A stretch of 64,000 bases of DNA from Chloracidobacterium sp. (lineage in GTDB: Bacteria > Acidobacteriota > Blastocatellia > Pyrinomonadales > Pyrinomonadaceae), in NCBI GenBank assembly GCA_016716305.1, contig JADJWP010000002.1:310001-374000 (forward strand). Direction: 5' to 3'. Shown here one piece after another: positions 8,085 to 16,760 of this stretch. Within the stretch, counting starts at the first letter, position 1; each line of letters starts with the position of its first letter. The notes under the pieces are model-generated. The model was not told the origin of the DNA and made no database searches. It was given only the letters and a program-made list of their open reading frames with translations. The position numbers were made by a program, and so were the translations under genes.

Positions 8085-9086
8085 ATGTCTGATTTTCGCT
8101 CGAGGCTTGAAAGCTTTCTCGTGGCTCGCAACGAGAAAGGCCTGATTCGGCAACTTACTCCCGACGCCTCTACACGTGAGTACTTTCGGATAGGGTGGCG
8201 CGGCGAATTTGCGATCGCTTGCGTCTATCCGGAACCGTTTAGTTCCTCAGAGCAAAGCTATCTCGATGTATCCGAGCTTTTTCTTAGTGCCGGATTGCCG
8301 GTTGCCCGCGTGATGGACGTAGACGAGGCCCTCGGGGTCATTGTGATCGAGGACTTTGGCGACCGGATACTGCGTGATGAACTGCAAACTTCGGACGATG
8401 AAGGGCGCGAAGAACTTATAGTTAGAGCGATCGATCTTATACCGCATATCCAGGCTGCGACCGCAAAGGCGTTTCAGGTCGGGTCGATTGCATCTAAACT
8501 AAAATTCGACAATGAGAAACTGTTCTGGGAGCTTGCTTTCTTTAAGACACATTATTTCGCTACTTTCAAACAGCAGCCACTCGTGCCGACTCTCGATGAG
8601 GCCCTGGATCTGGAATTCAGGAAATTGTCGCTCGATCTGGAACGACGCGCGTCCGTTTTGTGTCACCGCGATTTTCACGCTGCGAATTTGATGCTGGATA
8701 AAGACGGCAAGCTCAGGATAATCGATCATCAGGATGCACGGATCGGGTCGGTTGCATACGATCTGGTCTCGTTTCTTCTGGACCGAGTCACAGTTCCGCC
8801 TTCGGCTGATTGGCTGGCTGACAAACGACGACATTTCTTGTCAGAACGGGTTCGCGTCGGTTTGGAGCCGCTCGATGAGGACGCGTTCAGCACCGAATTT
8901 CGTCTTCAGACGATTCAAAGGTGTCTCAAGGCTGTCGGAACATTCTCGTATCAGTCGGTAAATCGGGGCAAAACCTATTTCGTTCCCTTCATTAAGCCGA
9001 TGTTTCAGATCGTGCATCGCGCCGCAACCTCATTGGGCGGTTTCCCGGTGTTGGTCGAGGTACTGGAAACGGAACTCGAGACCTAA
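8085..9086 (+). CDS. APH-family sugar kinase, AmgK-like
   Basis: 333 residues from the ATG at 8085; a TTG at 8076 overlapping the preceding stop is an alternative start. It is an aminoglycoside-phosphotransferase-fold kinase: TPDASTREYFRI is the nucleotide-binding start typical of AmgK, VIVIEDFGDRIL is the hinge, LCHRDFHAANLML is the catalytic loop (Asp in HRDFHAAN), and IIDHQDARIGSVAYDLVSFL is the metal-binding segment. AmgK phosphorylates the anomeric hydroxyl of MurNAc or GlcNAc so that MurU can make UDP-MurNAc. It probably forms an operon with the nucleotidyltransferase upstream. A role on another sugar is possible, since these pairs also occur outside cell-wall recycling. Confidence 0.78.
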   Translation: MSDFRSRLESFLVARNEKGLIRQLTPDASTREYFRIGWRGEFAIACVYPEPFSSSEQSYLDVSELFLSAGLPVARVMDVDEALGVIVIEDFGDRILRDELQTSDDEGREELIVRAIDLIPHIQAATAKAFQVGSIASKLKFDNEKLFWELAFFKTHYFATFKQQPLVPTLDEALDLEFRKLSLDLERRASVLCHRDFHAANLMLDKDGKLRIIDHQDARIGSVAYDLVSFLLDRVTVPPSADWLADKRRHFLSERVRVGLEPLDEDAFSTEFRLQTIQRCLKAVGTFSYQSVNRGKTYFVPFIKPMFQIVHRAATSLGGFPVLVEVLETELET

Positions 9087-9132
9087 GATATTTGGCCTGC
9101 GGCAGGAGTTGGTCTAGATTTTACCAACACCG

Positions 9133-9567
9133 CTAGACGCGAAAATGGTCGGCCCGCCAGTTTTTGATCGCCATCTTTATTTCCTTTTGGCTCACAAGCT
9201 TGCCGGCTGCGATGTCATCGACTAGTCCACTGAGTTCCGCGTCTGAAGCAAATCGAAGGGCGACTATCTGACCAACACGGAACTCTGACGCTTTTGCGGC
9301 GAGTTCAGGCGTGAGTACGGCCTTGTACCGGAGCCTTTCCTCCAGTCGAATCAAGCGATCTTGTGCTCTGAGAGCTTGCAGTCTCGCCGCAAAACTGAGC
9401 AGGACGACCGCGATCGAGAGCACAAGATACTGAACACGAAACCATTCAAATTCCAAGACCACGCACACCGTCGCCCAAACAAGATTGACGGCGAGCAAGG
9501 GGAATATGGCGAAATGAACTAGTGGAAACCAACGCGTGTGATTCCGGTAATTTTGTGATTCGGGCAT
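9133..9567 (-). CDS. DUF6526-like small membrane protein
   Basis: 144 residues from the ATG at 9567, chosen because family members start near a PxxQNYxNHxRxxPxxHF pattern and here MPESQNYRNHTRWFPLVHF follows; an ATG 10 codons upstream also exists. Two transmembrane helices (about residues 14-38 and 44-62), then a charged helix RLQALRAQDRLIRLEERLR and a cytoplasmic tail ending KNWRADHFRV. The function of the family is unknown. It lies 59 bp downstream of the ABC exporter on the same strand and may be co-transcribed with it. Confidence 0.7.
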   Translation of the reverse strand: MPESQNYRNHTRWFPLVHFAIFPLLAVNLVWATVCVVLEFEWFRVQYLVLSIAVVLLSFAARLQALRAQDRLIRLEERLRYKAVLTPELAAKASEFRVGQIVALRFASDAELSGLVDDIAAGKLVSQKEIKMAIKNWRADHFRV

Positions 9568-9626
9568 AGGTGATCGTGCGTGAGGCAAAGATCGCATCGG
9601 CGGAAAAAGTCTAGTCTATCGAAGAC

Positions 9627-11453
9627 TCATAGTTTTGTTTGCGCCAATGTTACAGGCGGCTTCGTCGTAAAGTCTTCGCCTGGGTTAACGAATAGGTTCT
9701 GCTCGAACCGATACTGCTTATCATAAAGCTGCTTATACCGACCATCGATTTTGATGAGTTCGTCGTGAGTCCCCCGCTCGAGTATCTCGCCTGCTTCGAC
9801 CACCAGAATCTGATCTGCGCTTCTGATCGTAGACAATCGATGAGCAATAACAAATGTCGTGCGGCCCTTGCGAAGATTATTCAGGCCCTCCTGGATCAGA
9901 GCTTCAGATTCGCTGTCGAGACTTGAGGTCGCCTCATCAAGGATAAGTATCCGCGGATCGGCCAACAAGGCTCGCGCGATCGCGATCCGCTGACGCTGGC
10001 CGCCAGAGAGTTTCACTCCGCGTTCGCCAACGATGGTGTCGTAACCGTTCGGAAACTTCTCGATGAACTCGTCGGCATTCGCGACCTTGCAAACCGCTCG
10101 AATCGACTCGAGGGTCGCGGTCGGGTTTGCAAATCGAATATTCTCTAATATAGAGCCATCGAACAGAAAGTTGTCCTGCAGGACGACACCGAGATGACGG
10201 CGGTAATCGCGTAGCTTCACAGTCTGGAGATCTTGACCGTCGATCTTGACAACACCAGCCGTGGGCTTAATGAAATTCAGGACCAGGCTTAAAATTGTCG
10301 ATTTCCCAGAACCGCTCGACCCGACCAAAGCCGTTGTCGTTCCGGCATTCGAGCGAAACGAAACTCCCTTCAAAACAGGCACACCCTTTTCGTATTCGAA
10401 CTCGACGTTCTCGAATTCGATCGTGCCGTCCGCGTTTGTGATCGGCCGAAGCTTCGAGTCCTCTTCGTCCTCCGTAGTCATCGCCATGACCTCGCGAATA
10501 CGATCGAGCCCTGCAAGAGCCTCGGTTATCTGAGTACCTACGGACGTCAATTCAAAGACCGGGATCGCAAGTAAAAAAGTGAAAGAAATGTACATCAGAA
10601 AATCGCCCAAAGTCATCGTTCCCGCCTGCACGGCGTTGCCGCCAATGACGATCATGATAACCGCGACCGCGCCGATAACAATTGACGAAAATGATCCAAT
10701 GGCGGAAACGCCCGTGACCGTTTTCGCAATGTTCCTGAATAGTCTGTGAGCACCCCTGGCAAAGCTCAGGTCCTCGCGTTTTTCAGCAGTGTAGGCCTTA
10801 ACGACCCGTATGCCGCCAAGGCTCTCGCCTAGCCTTCCTGTAACCTCGGCTGTGATCTCGCCGCGTTCGCGAAAGATCGGCCGCAATACCTTGAATGCAT
10901 ATAGCAACGCACCGCCAAAGATCAGAAGGACCACTATCGTGGCCGCAGTTAACTGCCAGTTTAGGTAGAACAGAACGCCGATCGCTATCACTGCGGTCAC
11001 GAGACTGCCAAGGATCTGGCCAAGCCCTGTTCCCACAAGGTTCCTGATCCCTTCGGCATCGTTCATTATTCGCGAGATCAGCTGGCCGCTTTGCGTCGAG
11101 TCGAAGAACGAGATCGGAAGGCGTTCGATATGACTTTGAACCCTTTTGCGCATTTCGGTGATCGCCCGTTGGGCGGCAACACCAAGGATCTGCGAAAGCG
11201 CAAAAGACGTCGTTCCCTGAACGAGAGTGGAAACCCCGATCGCAAGAGCGATCCATTTGATAAGGTCATATCGCTGATTAACAAAAACCTCATCTCCGAT
11301 GAACTTCGTGGATGCCGGCAAGACCATCCCGGCGAGACGCGAGATCAGCATCAGAACGCTGCCGGCCAACAATCTCCAGCGAGCGTTCCAAATTATCTTC
11401 CGGGCTTCCGCCCAGGCGGTCGAATAGTTGACCTTTTTCTTTTCGTGTGCCAA
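9627..11453 (-). CDS. ABC exporter half-transporter, MsbA-like (membrane domain fused to ATPase)
   Basis: 608 residues, the normal size of a homodimeric type IV exporter. Six membrane helices lie in residues about 25-310. The ATPase domain has Walker A GSSGSGKST (378-386), a Q-loop at Gln426, the signature LSGGQRQR (482-489), Walker B ILILDEATSS with the catalytic Glu at about 507, and an H-loop in IAHRLST. It acts in the inner membrane, probably exporting a lipid or hydrophobic compound; MsbA itself flips lipid A core. No lipid A or kdo genes are beside it, so the substrate is not determined. The tail after the ATPase (about 575-608) is short and polar. Confidence 0.88.
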   Translation of the reverse strand: MAHEKKKVNYSTAWAEARKIIWNARWRLLAGSVLMLISRLAGMVLPASTKFIGDEVFVNQRYDLIKWIALAIGVSTLVQGTTSFALSQILGVAAQRAITEMRKRVQSHIERLPISFFDSTQSGQLISRIMNDAEGIRNLVGTGLGQILGSLVTAVIAIGVLFYLNWQLTAATIVVLLIFGGALLYAFKVLRPIFRERGEITAEVTGRLGESLGGIRVVKAYTAEKREDLSFARGAHRLFRNIAKTVTGVSAIGSFSSIVIGAVAVIMIVIGGNAVQAGTMTLGDFLMYISFTFLLAIPVFELTSVGTQITEALAGLDRIREVMAMTTEDEEDSKLRPITNADGTIEFENVEFEYEKGVPVLKGVSFRSNAGTTTALVGSSGSGKSTILSLVLNFIKPTAGVVKIDGQDLQTVKLRDYRRHLGVVLQDNFLFDGSILENIRFANPTATLESIRAVCKVANADEFIEKFPNGYDTIVGERGVKLSGGQRQRIAIARALLADPRILILDEATSSLDSESEALIQEGLNNLRKGRTTFVIAHRLSTIRSADQILVVEAGEILERGTHDELIKIDGRYKQLYDKQYRFEQNLFVNPGEDFTTKPPVTLAQTKL

Positions 11454-11587
11454 ACAATCCGAGTCTGAATATCGTTCTCGGAAAAGTCAAATTGTTTCAG
11501 TCCCCGAGTGTCGACGAACCGTCAACCGCCCTTTTTAGTGTCAGATGCGTGAGGTACCTGGTTATTGCCTGATGAGCGTCCGATAGA

Positions 11588-12079
11588 TCAATCCTGGTCT
11601 GAGAGGAAATCGATCCCATTCAATTCGTCCACGACATTTATCAAGCGGCTAGGCTCGTGAAAGCGGAACCGGGTTGTTCGAACGCTTATTATATAGCTCT
11701 GCCCTGACGCGACACCATTGAATGAAAAATATCCGAGTGAATTCGTGCGAGTAGCTCTTGTGGTTCCGTCCAAAGCTGAGAGCAAAACGGTGATGTTAGG
11801 AAGACCCCCACCGTTCGACATCGCGGCTCGACCTGAGATACTGACCTGAGCAGCGGTTGGCGAAAACTCAGGCACCCAGAAGCCGGAAAAGGCCAGCATT
11901 GACGGGGTAGAAATTGGGCCACCGCCCGCTGACTGCCCGGTAGTGAAGATAAGTTCAAAGGTGCCTGCCCCAGCCGTTCCACCACCCGGAGCGATCACAC
12001 TTTTCTCGATCTGGAACGGCCCGCCCATTTGCGACTGCAATAGGACCGGGAAAAATAAGATGACCACAAATATCTTCAT
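11588..12079 (-). CDS. small secreted protein with carboxypeptidase-regulatory-like domain
   Basis: 163 residues from the ATG at 12079. This start is set by the strong ribosome site AAGGAGGAAAAGAA directly before it and by the ATGA overlap with the stop of the upstream tail-spike-like gene. A signal peptide is clear (KIFVVILFFPVLLQSQ). Residues about 80-160 look like a beta-sandwich of the CarboxypepD_reg kind: VSISGRAAMSNGGGLPNITV, then a strand-turn TNSLGYFSFNGVASGQSYII. Such domains are common in exported acidobacterial proteins. The tight coupling suggests equal amounts of this protein and the larger partner, perhaps on the cell surface. Function unknown. Confidence 0.78.
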   Translation of the reverse strand: MKIFVVILFFPVLLQSQMGGPFQIEKSVIAPGGGTAGAGTFELIFTTGQSAGGGPISTPSMLAFSGFWVPEFSPTAAQVSISGRAAMSNGGGLPNITVLLSALDGTTRATRTNSLGYFSFNGVASGQSYIISVRTTRFRFHEPSRLINVVDELNGIDFLSDQD

Positions 12080-14463
12080 TTCTTTTCCTCCTTGACCGAG
12101 CAAACATCAGCCGAAGGAAGAACCGAGCAAACCAACCTCGTAAGTTCTCGGATCTGTCTCGCCTGGATCTCGATCTGCTCCTGCTGTTCCTTTATCGCGT
12201 TGACGAAAACCGCGGACATCCTGCCATAATTCACACCCTCGATATCCCCATCTTTGTTCTTGAACGTCAAAAGCGGTTCGATCTTCGCAGTTTCCTCGGC
12301 AATAAACCCCAGATCCCGGTCGCCCGAAACGATCCAATCAAACGTGACTGGACGCAGCTGACGGACAATGCTCAGACCGGTACGAAAATCTTTAACGTCC
12401 CTTTTATACCTCCGCGAGGACGAGCAGAATGAAAAGTTCCCGGTCGAAGTATTCCAACAAACATGGGTGCTCGTCGCGGAATCGAGGTTTTGTACTGAGA
12501 GTATACCGTTTGGCGTAACCGCAAGCCGGTCCGTGCCCCCGAGGCTCAATCGGGCTGTGAAACCGGAGGAATAAAGACGCCATTGCGACGTTGGTGTTTC
12601 CCGATCGGAAAGGAAATAACCTGCTTGGTTACCGAATGAAAGCATTTCACCGTTGACATGGAGGGTTCTGGTTGGGCTGCTGGTACCGACCCCGACAGTC
12701 GTGGCCGTGGCCGTACCCGTCGTTATTGAGCTGGTAGAGATCGAATTGGACGTGATCGAAAATGATGAGACCGAACTCGCATTGATCGTGCTTGTCACGA
12801 ATAGGGAGCCTGGCACACGAACTGTGTCGGCCGAACGTCCAAGTACAACCGAATTGCTTGCATTCACAGACGCCCCGGCCCCGATCGCTGTTGCAAACGA
12901 CAGGCCATCAGCGGCCACGTTTGCTGCGCTTCCGACCAACGTGTTGTTGCTTCCGGTCGTATTGCCTACACCGGTTCCGTTACCGAAGAACGCGTTGCTG
13001 TTTCCGGTGAGATTTGCAACACCGGCCTCTTTGCCGAAGAATGAGTTGGCAACCCCGGATTGATTTAGTTGACCGGCTGCCATACCGAAAAAGGAATTGT
13101 CTGAACCGTGATTCTGAAAACCCGCCGAGTTTCCGAAGAACGAGTTTGAACTGCCGTTTGCTAGACTGTTTCCTGCCGTTCCGCCGACTATCGTATTAAA
13201 CGACCCTGAAACGAAATTGGTCCCGGTGGAACGCCCCACAAAAAGGTTAGACCCCGGACTATGCAAAATTCTACTGACGCCGATATTGAATTGGATCCCG
13301 GCTCTTACGACCGGAGCCTCAAAACTGCCGGCGACGTTTAGCAACCCGGGTACAACCACAGTGTCGGCCGGCCGCGGAATCCCATCGTATGTCCCGGCGG
13401 ACTTCCCAAGCACGATAGTGTCATCGTCTGAGACTGTGGCGTACGAGCCGATCGCGGTCCCGAACATGCGCGTATTTGAGCCGGTGGACGCGAATGCCCC
13501 TACAACAGTATTATTGCTCCCGGTTGTATTCGCCGCTCCGGCCCCATATCCGAAGAATGCGTTGTCGCTGCCCGTCGAGTTGATGAATCCGGAAAGTCTG
13601 CCATTAAATGTATTTCGGCTACCCGTCGTATTTTCGCGACCCGATTGAACTCCGAAAAAGCTGTTATCGTCTCCGGATGCTGTATTCTGTCCCGAAAAGA
13701 AGCCGGCGAAAGTGTTTCTATTTCCGCTGTTCAAAGTGCTGCCTGACGACATCCCTAAAAAGAGGTTCTGGTTTCCGGACGTTATATTCCCCCCGGAATT
13801 AAGGCCGACCACCAGATTCGAAAGACCAGGTGCAGAAAGAACGGGATTCCCTAGAATTCGGTACGCCGTTGACACGTCAAAACCCGAGGCTCGTCCGGTT
13901 CCGTTTATTTCAAAACTCGCGGTTTGCTGATTCCCGGACTGGTTTTGAATATAGCTACCGCTACCAGGTAGCGGATCTCGCTGATCGGCCATTCTTGGAT
14001 CATCGGTACGCACATATTGGGTTGCCGCAATGCCCCCGAGGTTCGATGAATCGAGTGCCTGACTTGCGAAATTCGCATTGACCGAAGTCGCGGCTTGAAG
14101 GGCCTGCACCGCAAAGGGCGACGATAGCAACTTCTGACGTGGCGTCAGGGTGACATAGTCGTTCGCGGCAGCTGTGCTTATGCCAACCTCGATCCACCTA
14201 TCCTCGCCAGACAAGGATGCGGCTCCAAAATCGAGGGTAACCGTGAATATTCCGGCGATCGGCTGGACATTCGCTATATTAAGAGTTGAACCGACCTGAT
14301 TGCCGCCGAACTGTGAGTCAAAGAGCCGAAATCTAAGGTCGTATTGAATACTTGCTGGCGAACCACCGTCAAGAAGCTTTCCTTGAAAGGTGAATTCGGT
14401 AGTTTGAGCGGATACCGCTGCTGCACATGCCGCAATGATTATCGTTCGCAATAGCTCCTTCAT
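12076..14463 (-). CDS. tail-spike-like secreted protein with YadA-type head repeats and C-terminal S74 chaperone domain
   Basis: 795 residues. The start is backed by GGAGG six bases upstream. A signal peptide covers residues 1-19 (cut after VSAQ). An N-terminal domain spans about 22-125, then two blocks (about 215-325 and 405-512) of roughly 21-residue repeats of the form N-x-FFG-x-xAG-x-x-N-x-TG-S, like the left-handed trimeric heads of YadA-type adhesins. Each block closes with similar VVLG-SA and DTV-VPG strands (about 349 and 539), so the two halves look internally duplicated. Residues about 684-778 form an intramolecular chaperone of the Peptidase_S74 family (SSRRYKRDVKDF, LRPVTFDW, LGFIAEE), which trimerises tail spikes and cuts itself off at a Ser. 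A coiled coil ends the protein. There are no phage genes nearby, so a host surface protein is likely. Confidence 0.82.
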   Translation of the reverse strand: MKELLRTIIIAACAAAVSAQTTEFTFQGKLLDGGSPASIQYDLRFRLFDSQFGGNQVGSTLNIANVQPIAGIFTVTLDFGAASLSGEDRWIEVGISTAAANDYVTLTPRQKLLSSPFAVQALQAATSVNANFASQALDSSNLGGIAATQYVRTDDPRMADQRDPLPGSGSYIQNQSGNQQTASFEINGTGRASGFDVSTAYRILGNPVLSAPGLSNLVVGLNSGGNITSGNQNLFLGMSSGSTLNSGNRNTFAGFFSGQNTASGDDNSFFGVQSGRENTTGSRNTFNGRLSGFINSTGSDNAFFGYGAGAANTTGSNNTVVGAFASTGSNTRMFGTAIGSYATVSDDDTIVLGKSAGTYDGIPRPADTVVVPGLLNVAGSFEAPVVRAGIQFNIGVSRILHSPGSNLFVGRSTGTNFVSGSFNTIVGGTAGNSLANGSSNSFFGNSAGFQNHGSDNSFFGMAAGQLNQSGVANSFFGKEAGVANLTGNSNAFFGNGTGVGNTTGSNNTLVGSAANVAADGLSFATAIGAGASVNASNSVVLGRSADTVRVPGSLFVTSTINASSVSSFSITSNSISTSSITTGTATATTVGVGTSSPTRTLHVNGEMLSFGNQAGYFLSDRETPTSQWRLYSSGFTARLSLGGTDRLAVTPNGILSVQNLDSATSTHVCWNTSTGNFSFCSSSRRYKRDVKDFRTGLSIVRQLRPVTFDWIVSGDRDLGFIAEETAKIEPLLTFKNKDGDIEGVNYGRMSAVFVNAIKEQQEQIEIQARQIRELTRLVCSVLPSADVCSVKEEKK

Positions 14464-14562
14464 TAAATACCTCCAAAATGCAATTCGCCGGTGAGTTTGA
14501 TGTGTTCCGTTACGGCTTCCCGGCGACTTCGAACCCCATCGGAATCTCGATATAACTCCAGA

Positions 14563-15018
14563 TCAACGGCGGATAAGAAAGCCCGCGACAACAAGGACGA
14601 AGCCGAAAAGTGTCACTATCACAGCCGTCACCATTGACCTTTGTGCCCCGGCATTCATTTCGGCACACGTTTTCGCCCAACCTTCTGCGATAGCTCCTCG
14701 CTTCCGAAGTTCATCTTGAGCTTCTGAGGCCGAATGTTCTACAGCCTCAGCTCGATTGAAAGACTCGAAGGCCGCATCGAGTTTCACTCTTTCCCTTTCA
14801 GCTTCGACACAGGCGATCCCTCTGTTGCCGGATATGGCTCCACGAATGCCCATCAGCGAGAAAATTCCTGCACCGACGAATATCAGTAGCCCAAGGACCA
14901 AAAGAAGGGTTCCGAGTCCGGTCATCTTCTTCGGAATCTTGGCCAATTCATTGCTCGAGTCTTCCATAACCTCTAACCCTTGTTTCTTCGTGAGATCCTT
15001 TGGTGCTGAGGTCCGCAT
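14563..15018 (-). CDS. hypothetical membrane protein with two helices flanking a charged segment
   Basis: 151 residues from the ATG at 15018; an ATG 17 codons later (14967), with AAGGG upstream, is an equally possible start. Hydrophobic helices lie near residues 34-58 and 128-148. Between them is a long charged, helical stretch (EAERERVKLDAAFESFNRAEAVEHSASEAQ, given here as residues about 72-101) containing two Cys (about 71 and 116). I recognise no family. The next gene upstream has the same helix-charged segment-helix layout, so the two may be distant relatives or work together. It lies between the tail-spike gene and that gene on the same strand. Confidence 0.6.
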   Translation of the reverse strand: MRTSAPKDLTKKQGLEVMEDSSNELAKIPKKMTGLGTLLLVLGLLIFVGAGIFSLMGIRGAISGNRGIACVEAERERVKLDAAFESFNRAEAVEHSASEAQDELRKRGAIAEGWAKTCAEMNAGAQRSMVTAVIVTLFGFVLVVAGFLIRR

Positions 15019-15081
15019 CGACGTCCGACGATCTGACCTTCTGAGCCAGAGCGAGCTATCTGGTTTGAGGTGGACGTCATA

Positions 15082-15444
15082 TCAAACCACTGCTTTTTTT
15101 CTTCGTCCTCTGAAAACGAAAATTCCAGAAGCGAAGAGGATCAACCCGCAAAACGCGATGAATCCGAAAATTAGGACCACCGGCAGGTCTTTTTGTCTGA
15201 CGGCCAGACATAATTCCCTGGAATCCTTTTCGATCTTTTGAATGTCGATCGTCTGAGACCGTCTCGATGCTTCGTCTTTGTACTTTCTTGCCATTTGTTC
15301 TTCACAAGGGTCAGACCATTTTTCAACGAATCCCCAGCCAAGGATGGTGACCGGTGCAAGGAATGTAAATAGCCCTAGGATCATAAGAACAACCGCAATG
15401 AAACGACGGAGTAACGATTTCTCCGGTGCTTTTTCGATTTGCAT
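15082..15444 (-). CDS. hypothetical membrane protein with two helices
   Basis: 120 residues; the start has GAGAGG six bases upstream. Two hydrophobic helices (about residues 14-36 and 87-112) flank a charged segment with two Cys (in DPCEEQMARKYKDEASRR and ELCLAVRQKD). The C-terminus is basic (RGRRKK), fitting an inside location. The topology mirrors the downstream gene at 14563-15018. No family recognised. The pairing of Cys on the segment between two helices in both proteins suggests an exported loop, but that is inference. Confidence 0.6.
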   Translation of the reverse strand: MQIEKAPEKSLLRRFIAVVLMILGLFTFLAPVTILGWGFVEKWSDPCEEQMARKYKDEASRRSQTIDIQKIEKDSRELCLAVRQKDLPVVLIFGFIAFCGLILFASGIFVFRGRRKKAVV

Positions 15445-15560
15445 AATTGCCTCTCATCGATGTGCGACGCCCTGGTCGCCGAAGTTCGTACGACCACCTT
15501 TCGACGGGAGTATTGAAAGACGTGCCCCCGCGAAGCCGTCAGGAACAGGTCTAGTACGTA

Positions 15561-16760
15561 CTATTTTCCCAACGGAAAGTTCGCCAGATTTCCGTACAGT
15601 GGTTCAGTTAACGAACCCGCAGGATTCCGTTTGTCGAGGGTTCCCAGGATCTTGACCGGCGTTATTACTCCCCCGTAAACCATTGGCATATACTGAGCCC
15701 ATGGATTCGCGGGGAGAAAGCCCTGTGAGTCGATCGTAAATGACAGTTCGCGAACCTGAACTCCTTTGTAAAATATCTTCACGGTATAATCACCGGGTTT
15801 GTCGCGGGTGAATGTTGCCCTTGGGTATTTCGTTCGGCCATAGTCGTTATTCTCGATAACGAAGTTTGTCCAATAGAACTTCCATAGTTTGTAAGAGCAA
15901 ACATCCGGTTGAAGGAAGCAGTCTTCGCCACGCGACCTTTGGGAATTGACATAACCTCCATCGTCCGTCGAGGCGACCATTGCTCCGTTGTGAAAAAGCC
16001 TTGCTTCAAAACTCTTTGAGTCGAGATTGCCTTTGAACCAAAGGAAAACCGAGGGGTTCAACTGATCGCTGTGCCAATTATCAAAATCCAGGCCTACGGC
16101 GCCAACTGACAAACTCCAGTCCTGATCGACATAAAAAAGGCTATAGGTGGGTTTGGGCGGATCGGACATCGGTAATTTCGCGACCCTGAATATGCCCTGA
16201 AAAACGACACTGCCGGATTTTGAATCAGTCACTTTCACCCCATACGTACCCAACACGTTTGTTGCGTTCTGTTTAAAGGAGGCATCGTCATTAGGACTCT
16301 TAAGGCTGGTGAACGCCTCTCGATAACTGTTCGACGCGTCAAGTTGTTCAGTAAACCACGGTCCTCCGTTAGGCTTTGTCCATTCAGCCACATACCGAAG
16401 TACAGTGCTCTTGTCGAAATAACTGTCAAAGCTGATACGAGGTATGAATCTGGAGACCTCGTTCAAATGTTCAGTTTTGACGCTGATCTCGATGGTTGTT
16501 CCGAGTAGCTTCGGTGTGCTCGTAGCTTCTTCATAGGTAAATTTGGGGTAACCGGCAGCCGATTTGGTTTGTGTTGACCCGGCAGGACCCGGACGATTCT
16601 GTGCAGGTTCCTTGGTCTCAACTTGTTTGGACTGGTCCTGTCTGGGCTGCTCGTTTATCTTGGGCACCTTCGGTATCCCGATCTTTATCTGAGCGGTCCC
16701 AAACGAGTGAAGCGTCACAAGCAAAATTGTTGTGATCAAAATTGTTGATTGTGTTTTCAT
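15561..16760 (-). CDS. hypothetical secreted protein
   Basis: 399 residues with a signal peptide (residues 1-23, LLVTLHSFGTAQ), GGAG ahead of the start, and a Pro/Gln/Lys-rich low-complexity linker (about 27-70). The remaining region is mostly predicted beta-strand with aromatic residues: FTYEEATSTPKLLGTTIEISV, repeated Ig-like strand patterns, GGYVNSQRSRGEDCFLQPDVC (two Cys that could pair), and a final PGDYTVKIFYKGVQVRELSFTI strand-turn-strand resembling an Ig-like or CARDB-type domain. No family is recognised with certainty. It stands alone: the downstream gene is 116 bp away and the upstream gene is divergent. Confidence 0.65.
   Translation of the reverse strand: MKTQSTILITTILLVTLHSFGTAQIKIGIPKVPKINEQPRQDQSKQVETKEPAQNRPGPAGSTQTKSAAGYPKFTYEEATSTPKLLGTTIEISVKTEHLNEVSRFIPRISFDSYFDKSTVLRYVAEWTKPNGGPWFTEQLDASNSYREAFTSLKSPNDDASFKQNATNVLGTYGVKVTDSKSGSVVFQGIFRVAKLPMSDPPKPTYSLFYVDQDWSLSVGAVGLDFDNWHSDQLNPSVFLWFKGNLDSKSFEARLFHNGAMVASTDDGGYVNSQRSRGEDCFLQPDVCSYKLWKFYWTNFVIENNDYGRTKYPRATFTRDKPGDYTVKIFYKGVQVRELSFTIDSQGFLPANPWAQYMPMVYGGVITPVKILGTLDKRNPAGSLTEPLYGNLANFPLGK

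Noticed and set aside
9102..9126. GTTGGT/ACCAAC inverted repeat after the AmgK-like gene as a terminator
   Set aside because: Weak 6-bp stem with a 9-base loop and no T-run.
13217..13930. Repeated short sequences and plus-strand open frames resembling a repeat array
   Set aside because: They are the coding repeats of the tail-spike-like protein read on the opposite strand; spacing is irregular in sequence and there is no CRISPR structure.
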